64,000 nucleotides of DNA from the NCBI GenBank assembly GCA_037976565.1, contig CP137672.1, positions 36,737,829 to 36,801,828 on the forward strand, given 5' to 3'. This DNA is from Mesocentrotus franciscanus (lineage: Eukaryota > Echinodermata > Echinoidea > Camarodonta > Strongylocentrotidae). This document shows positions 59,101 to 64,000 of this stretch, one piece after another. The stretch's first letter is position 1. Each line of letters opens with the position of its first letter. Under the pieces are notes generated by a model that was not told the DNA's origin, made no database searches, and worked only from the letters and a program-made list of their open reading frames with translations. The position numbers and the translations under genes are program-made.

Positions 59101-62100
59101 AAATTAAGACTTCTTGTCTTTAGAGGGTATATCCCGATTTAACAATTTTCTTCATTACTCTGCACTTTGGCGGGAATTCGTAAGCTTATTGCTGCCATGG
59201 TGATGAAGATAGTCAATCTTGAGCACGTGGTTAATATGAAAGGTTAGTAAGAAGAACATTAGTCACATCTTCAAGGCTTAGGTACATCATTATGAACATA
59301 AAGACGACTAAGATTTACTACAATGTTCAAAGATTTAAAATATGCAAATATAGCATGAATGCCAAGTGGTGAGGGGTGTCAAAGATTAGATGTTATAAAG
59401 GCAGCCTTGTGAGATAAAATTTAATTTTCTACTTAGGTTTTATGGCAATATTCTAAGTTGCATAGTCTATTAGATGAGAGGAGTATTCTGATCGAATAAG
59501 TAGTTAATGAGCTTCTTTTTCTTCCCAATGTCAAATAGATCGTTATGGCTCCCTTTGGAAATCACCTAAGTATGAATGGGCGTTTACGACTCTCCTGTAA
59601 ACTGACCTGCTCTGTTTAGGTTGCCACTTGTTCGCCACTCCACCAAACTTGCTCGGTGTTGCTACTGTCTTTGTTGTCGGTGTTGCGAATGATGTGTTTT
59701 GTTTTGTTGTCGGTGACGGCGGAGTTGCTGTCAATAAAAAAAGATATGCCATCAAAGAACGTGATCTCGAAGTGGGCGGGTATATTGATGACAAAACGAT
59801 AGTCTTTGGAAAAAAGACTTCAACATCTTAATCATAAATTTGAACAGTATATCATTTTTTTAACAGAGAGAAAGTGCTCTTAACATGACCAAAATAAATT
59901 GCATTATTTTTAATCTTTTTTTTTTTTAATTGTTAAATTTTGATCATGTAGGTAGCAATAGGGAAAATTCCATGGAATGTGAATGTTCCATGTAAAAGCC
60001 GTAACAAATTTTAGATAAGAACATATCAAGCTTACATTTCTTTACAATGACCGGCAGTCTAGACAGGTACAAATACAATGTAGAAAGTGTTTAGTTAACT
60101 AATGAAAACACTGGTATCTTATCTACAGGTCAATGGAATTGAGATATGAGGTCTTAAAGTACACCTGCAGACCGACAGGTGGATGGCTTAGATAGACACA
60201 GAATAGGACGCTATATAGGGCGGTGTGATAACAAGGAAAACATTGAAATAGGAGAACAATCCTCACCTGCATTCGTCCCGCCAAATTTCTGTTTCAGAGC
60301 GCTTACGTTTCCCTCCGTATTTCCGTTCTTGCCTGTCTGCTTTTGTGGCGTTTCCTCCAGCCTTCATTGTGAAAAATTTAAAAAAATAAGGGAAAGTAAA
60401 ACAACAATTAACAGGCAGCAAATGACACGTCATGTTTTAATTGTTTATTTATTTGGGGGTACAGCCTACGGTACCCTTGTGTTAACATTGACTGGCGGAA
60501 AGGGAACCCGATTGTACAAAGGCCAGTCAAAAGTAACAACTGGAGAAAAAAAAATCCAAATTCAAAAAAAGATTATGCAAGCATTTTTTTTTATGTCATT
60601 GTTCAGTTGTCATTTTACGCAAATCAAATGCGCATATACATAATTGTATGCATTGATACAGACATATATATTTTATAAAAACAAAGGGTTACCCCTTCTC
60701 TTGCAAAACTTAACGTTTCAGTTCAATGTATTTTTTAAAATTATTTTAGCTTCTTTTTTTGTCTTTCTTTTTTCATTGATTAAGTGGTATTAAGTGGTAT
60801 TACGTGGTATTAAGTGGTATTACGTGGTATTAAGTGGTATTATTAGACAATCAAAAATAACTACATACACACAATTGCTTCGTGTCGAAATAAAGGGCTA
60901 CTGTTGCAGAAAACAATGGGCGGCGGTGAAAACATAAAAGAAAAAAAGGCTGGCATTTAGTGATTAGTTTTGAGCATCAAGTTACAAAAAATTGCACATT
61001 GATTTTGTAAAAACAGATACAGTCTGAAAAATAATTGGAAACTATATTGAACTATATGCCTTCTGGTTTCTGAATTTAGTCCGAAAATATGTCATAGAGA
61101 GGGGTTAATCATCAAGAAAGCCGATGACCTACTGTGGAACTGCTATTCTACTCCTGTGTATGGAGTGGCAACGCCGATAAAATGGTGCTATTGTCTTAGA
61201 ATGTATGCTTTACCGAAAATGAACCTAACATGTCTACCATTAAATCCACGTAATATATTATACAATTACCTGCATGTAATACCTAAAATAATGTGTCAAA
61301 CGAACCTAATGTGGCATCTGTTGGAAACATTTGGTTCTATCAATCATTATTTGTCAGCGCTCCAAGGTTTTGAATTGATTCATAAACTATCAGAGATATA
61401 TAATTCGTGACTATTTCAGGAGTTAAGCCCTAAAGATCGATGTTCATTAGCTCATAATGATTGCGTGCATGTTTATAATTTGGATGCCAACTGGCAGTTT
61501 ATATTTCATTTGTTTTTTTTTGTTATACAAAGGTAGTAAGTAGCGCTCCTAACATGGACAATACTCATGTCTCTACTCACTACATCAATATTCTCTAAAC
61601 ATGCAAACATCATCCTTTACTTAAAATTATCGACAGTCATCAAGATTGTTTCCGCTATAATGAGAACAAGTTGCATTACGAAATAGTCTCGCAAAATTGC
61701 ATTTTCGGCCCTGCCTCATACAACTTGTCATCCGTATTCAAGTTCATCTTCTTCAATTCGTAACAACTGCTACTATCCTATTCAAAGTTTGCTCACTACC
61801 AATTAAATGCAACGATTTCAGTAGCTTATGTCAGTTATTGTATATAGATTGTTCTTTCTATAAATGTTTCAGAAACAGACCCCTCTTCTCTGCATTCTGT
61901 ATTTTAGACAATAATTGCGATGATATTCCTGTTCTACCGACTGTTGGCACATTCGCAATAAATAGCGAACCCCTCTCACCCCAACATGAAACAGCTGACT
62001 GCGCTAATACCAGCCAGGGTGTCATTACAAAATAAATTATGATATCAGAAAGTAAAAGTGTTTTCTCACCTGTTGAAGCCGAATGATTTCCTGTGAACTG

Positions 62101-63922
62101 GTTGTTGAAGTTCAGTTGTAGGTGACTCGTTCTGTAGCCTCGAGGCTGGGTAGGAGACAGGTCGACAAGGCGTACCTGCACACGGGTCATATAGAAGCGG
62201 GTCAAGTTCATTGCACTTTATGAATGTTTTATTCAGAATGTACCGTAATTCGTAAAGTATAAAAAATGCACAGATAAACGATTCATGAACACTAAATAAG
62301 GGTGTTTAGTCAAAACAGTACACATATTGGTTGGAATATGTGAATAGTTTATGTACTTATTTTTTGACAATCACGGCAACGGATATAAAGAAAATAATCA
62401 AGAAAATAATGTATTATTTTATTGTTGGGATTCATCACATGTAAATTCTACTTTGCGATCGAACCCTCGCATGCATGTTTGAATGTATGTGATTGATCAA
62501 TCAAGTGAGATTTCGAATCATTATTCCAATATATTTCGAGTTTAAACGCTTCTTGTTTTGATTTGTCTGTCCTAATTTTGACGACCATATACCATTAGCT
62601 TAAATCGGGACTTGCAAACTGTAAATTTTCACACTCCACGACGGATTTTCAGAAAGTTTGCTATATTTGCCGCATAATTAGTTGCCATGGCAATTTATAC
62701 CACAACACGAGCAGAAAGCAAAGTTGCGAAACCACCACCAACACCGTGGTCATACGCCTACGTGACATACATGTAGGTACGCACACCTATCACTCCAATA
62801 TCTTTTCATCGTTATTTGATCAGTTATTATGGAACGTATCTCTGATTTGAACCGTAGGAACGCAACTTAATTGCGTAAAAGGGATAGAGCTTTGTTATCC
62901 TACAATGTCGGTGGTATATCCTTGATATGAGTGTTGGTATTGAATGGAAACGAGCTAATGAAGAGAAGGATATCGGAAGGAAACAGAATGAAAAGGAGAG
63001 GAAACAGTAGAGGGTGGAGGAGAGAGAGAGAGAGAGATATTAAACAGTGCGTGAGAGAGAGAAAGGGAGAGAGAGAGATACAAAAGGGAGATAAGGATAA
63101 GGAGAAATTATAGAGGTATAAGTGGGAGATAAAACAAAGGATGAGGAAGAAAGACAGAGAAAAATAAGGGAGAATTATAATGGGTAAGATTTCAGGGTTT
63201 TTGTGAGTATTGTTTTGTCTTGTTGTTTCTTTTACAGCTGATTTGCTTTGTTTCTTTAACAACTATCTTCTTGTAACTGTCTTCATTATGATATACGAGT
63301 GATATCGTCCAGTTCAAGTTCCAGTTGATTGATGGTCGCAGGTTATCTTATTGTACCATATTTCAAGGAAAAAATGCGTTCACAGATGATTAATTGTATA
63401 AACCATTGAAAAATGACAGATTTACAATAACATCAAAGTTATTTCACTGGTGCGGTTTGTTATTAGTATGACATGATTTACTAAATTAACAGTCAATAAT
63501 ATCTATACTAGTTTCTTTCATTTATCACAATAGGTAAAGAATCAATATTATGAAGATCGTAATGCACAAAACCAAACATGTTTATATTCTAAACTTGCAC
63601 GCGTAAGCGTTCTTCAAAAGCAATAGTTTGCCACCACATTTTCCAACCACAAATATGTGAAAGCAATTTTAAACAAATAAACATAACAACGATTAAAACA
63701 ACACATCTGTCACCGTTTCGTATATGTGGAAAAAAAAGTGAATTCATCTTACATGACTTTCATCTTTGGGGATATGATCATGCAGAATTGAATTTTAAAG
63801 ATATTAAATTAAATTTCTCCCTACCTGTTGCTTTGGCGCCAAATTTTTCCCTCAGGGCACTAACACCAGGTCCATTGGGTGAGGCTTGTCGGGCTGACCG
63901 ACCCTCATACACGGTTATAGGC
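51943..63922 (-). CDS. Smoothelin-like protein with C-terminal calponin-homology domain (5' end beyond window)
   Basis: Thirteen exons in transcript order: 63922-63825, 62175-62070, 60361-60267, 59727-59607, 57084-56957, 56213-56135, 55637-55471, 55045-54988, 54687-54578, 54298-54172, 53369-53216, 52754-52603, 52072-51943 (TGA). Every join is GT-AG and phase-consistent, giving about 507 residues. The C-terminal CH domain runs KLLQWCQIHTQGYD, NFSSSWADGLAFCALVHKF, RRHNFDLAFSSAE and KPDWKCVFTYMTSLY. These match the single type-2-like CH domain of smoothelins, with some cytospin resemblance, an actin-cytoskeleton module. Upstream is a low-complexity, basic, Ser/Thr/Pro-rich tail with a recurring motif: GVSALREKFGAKAT, NVSALKQKFGG, TPSKFGGVANKW, GISALRNRFSS. 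A charged stretch (DNKAEEAEKERARQLIANR) may be helical. No coiled-coil long enough for cytospin was seen, favouring smoothelin. Introns are rich in simple repeats. Confidence 0.88.
52878..53150. repeat. (GAT/GGT)n array in the smoothelin-like gene intron
   Basis: Imperfect gatgatggtgatgatg array between the exons at 52603-52754 and 53216-53369. Open frames through it encode His or Asp/Met runs and are not genes. Confidence 0.85.
53832..54045 (-). repeat. LINE-type 3' end with AATTC-repeat tail
   Basis: On the + strand the segment opens caattcaattcatttatttcc and continues through ttggccaaggcctatc. Read on - it ends in a TGAATTGAATTG tail, a form seen at CR1/Crack-type LINE 3' ends. No protein remnant, so the family is uncertain. 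Confidence 0.4.
55800..55930. repeat. (CTC)n trinucleotide array
   Basis: About 35 CTC/TCC triplets with few interruptions in an intron of the smoothelin-like gene, flanked by TTC-rich sequence to about 56100. The Leu/Pro and Arg/Gly open frames are artefacts. Confidence 0.92.
57085..59606. other. Intron of the smoothelin-like gene (2.5 kb)
   Basis: No exon recognised. A tRNA-like word pair (gtggtatagtggttgc ... agttttgatc) at 57570-57640 is too degraded to call. 57930-58450 contains CpG-rich sequence with repeated accggcc words (58220-58320) that I cannot identify. Confidence 0.4.
60781..60840. repeat. 10-bp tandem repeat, six copies
   Basis: Six perfect-register copies of taMgtggtat; copies 3 and 5 carry C and the others A at the third position. 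Intronic. Confidence 0.95.
60842..62069. other. Intron of the smoothelin-like gene
   Basis: Continues the intron 60362-62069 after the 10-bp repeat. AT-rich with several open frames but no family motif or conserved splice context; nothing supported. Confidence 0.4.
62176..63824. other. Intron of the smoothelin-like gene with GA-rich tract
   Basis: Contains a purine-rich (GA)n tract at about 62960-63160. No exon found between the flanking phase-matched exons. Confidence 0.5.
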
Positions 63923-64000
63923 CTGGAAGAGGTATAGGACGTAAGAAAGTGAATGTGATTTGCTTGGTATAAATTACCTTTGATTAAGACTCTGATGGTT

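Noticed and set aside
62900..63262. Ser/Leu-rich 120-codon - strand frame
   Set aside because: Arises from the (GA)n tract inside an intron.

Overview
This is a metazoan nuclear window, AT-rich and crowded with transposable elements, with intron-split genes, GT-AG splice sites and long introns. A DC-STAMP/DCST gene, a GH3-domain gene, lineage-type P-loop sulfotransferases and a smoothelin-like CH-domain gene, together with L2/CR1-type LINEs, tRNA-headed SINEs and many foldback elements, point to an invertebrate deuterostome, most likely an echinoderm such as a sea urchin. The organism is inferred; nothing in the window names it. Five protein-coding genes can be supported.

Layout. (1) 1-3572, + strand: the 3' half of a DCST1/DCST2-like membrane protein with a C-terminal RING-like cysteine module. 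(2) 4955-18120 and 22385-40552: two diverged copies of one segmental duplication, each carrying a two-exon sulfotransferase-like gene on the - strand (copy A 10046-17172, copy B 25536-37581). Both reading frames are intact and the proteins are about 92% identical. The copies can be aligned by eye, and many insertions found in one are missing from the other. This gives natural 'empty sites' that date the LINEs, foldback elements and a large palindrome as post-duplication. A third, partial copy of the promoter/5' flank lies at 40553-40725. (3) 18120-22385: an RT/RNase H LINE in - orientation separates the two copies and is itself the host of a chain of nested elements. (4) 41000-42650: two LINE remnants. 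(5) 43030-49165, + strand: a complete seven-exon GH3-domain protein gene of 642 codons. (6) 51943-63922, - strand: thirteen phase-consistent exons of a smoothelin-like protein with a C-terminal calponin-homology domain; its 5' end lies beyond the window.

The most unusual signal is at 8406-8904. It is a 499-bp non-coding element with 19-bp perfect terminal inverted repeats starting CACAGTG, the same heptamer as V(D)J recombination signals, and it is flanked by the 5-bp target duplication CTACG. At its right end a 12-bp spacer is followed by the nonamer-like ACAAAAGTG. Heptamer plus 5-bp duplication is the signature of Transib/RAG-type transposons, and the element sits inside a LINE endonuclease domain whose reading frame is restored when it is removed. 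Other notable structures are a 1.4-kb palindrome built from about 155-bp tandem repeats (38941-40385), TTAA-flanked foldback elements, a minisatellite-filled element with terminal inverted repeats, and a 3'-terminal hairpin plus (ATT)n shared by three LINE/SINE copies.

The genes show no sign of acting in a common pathway; the linkage is that of an ordinary animal locus expanded by repeats.
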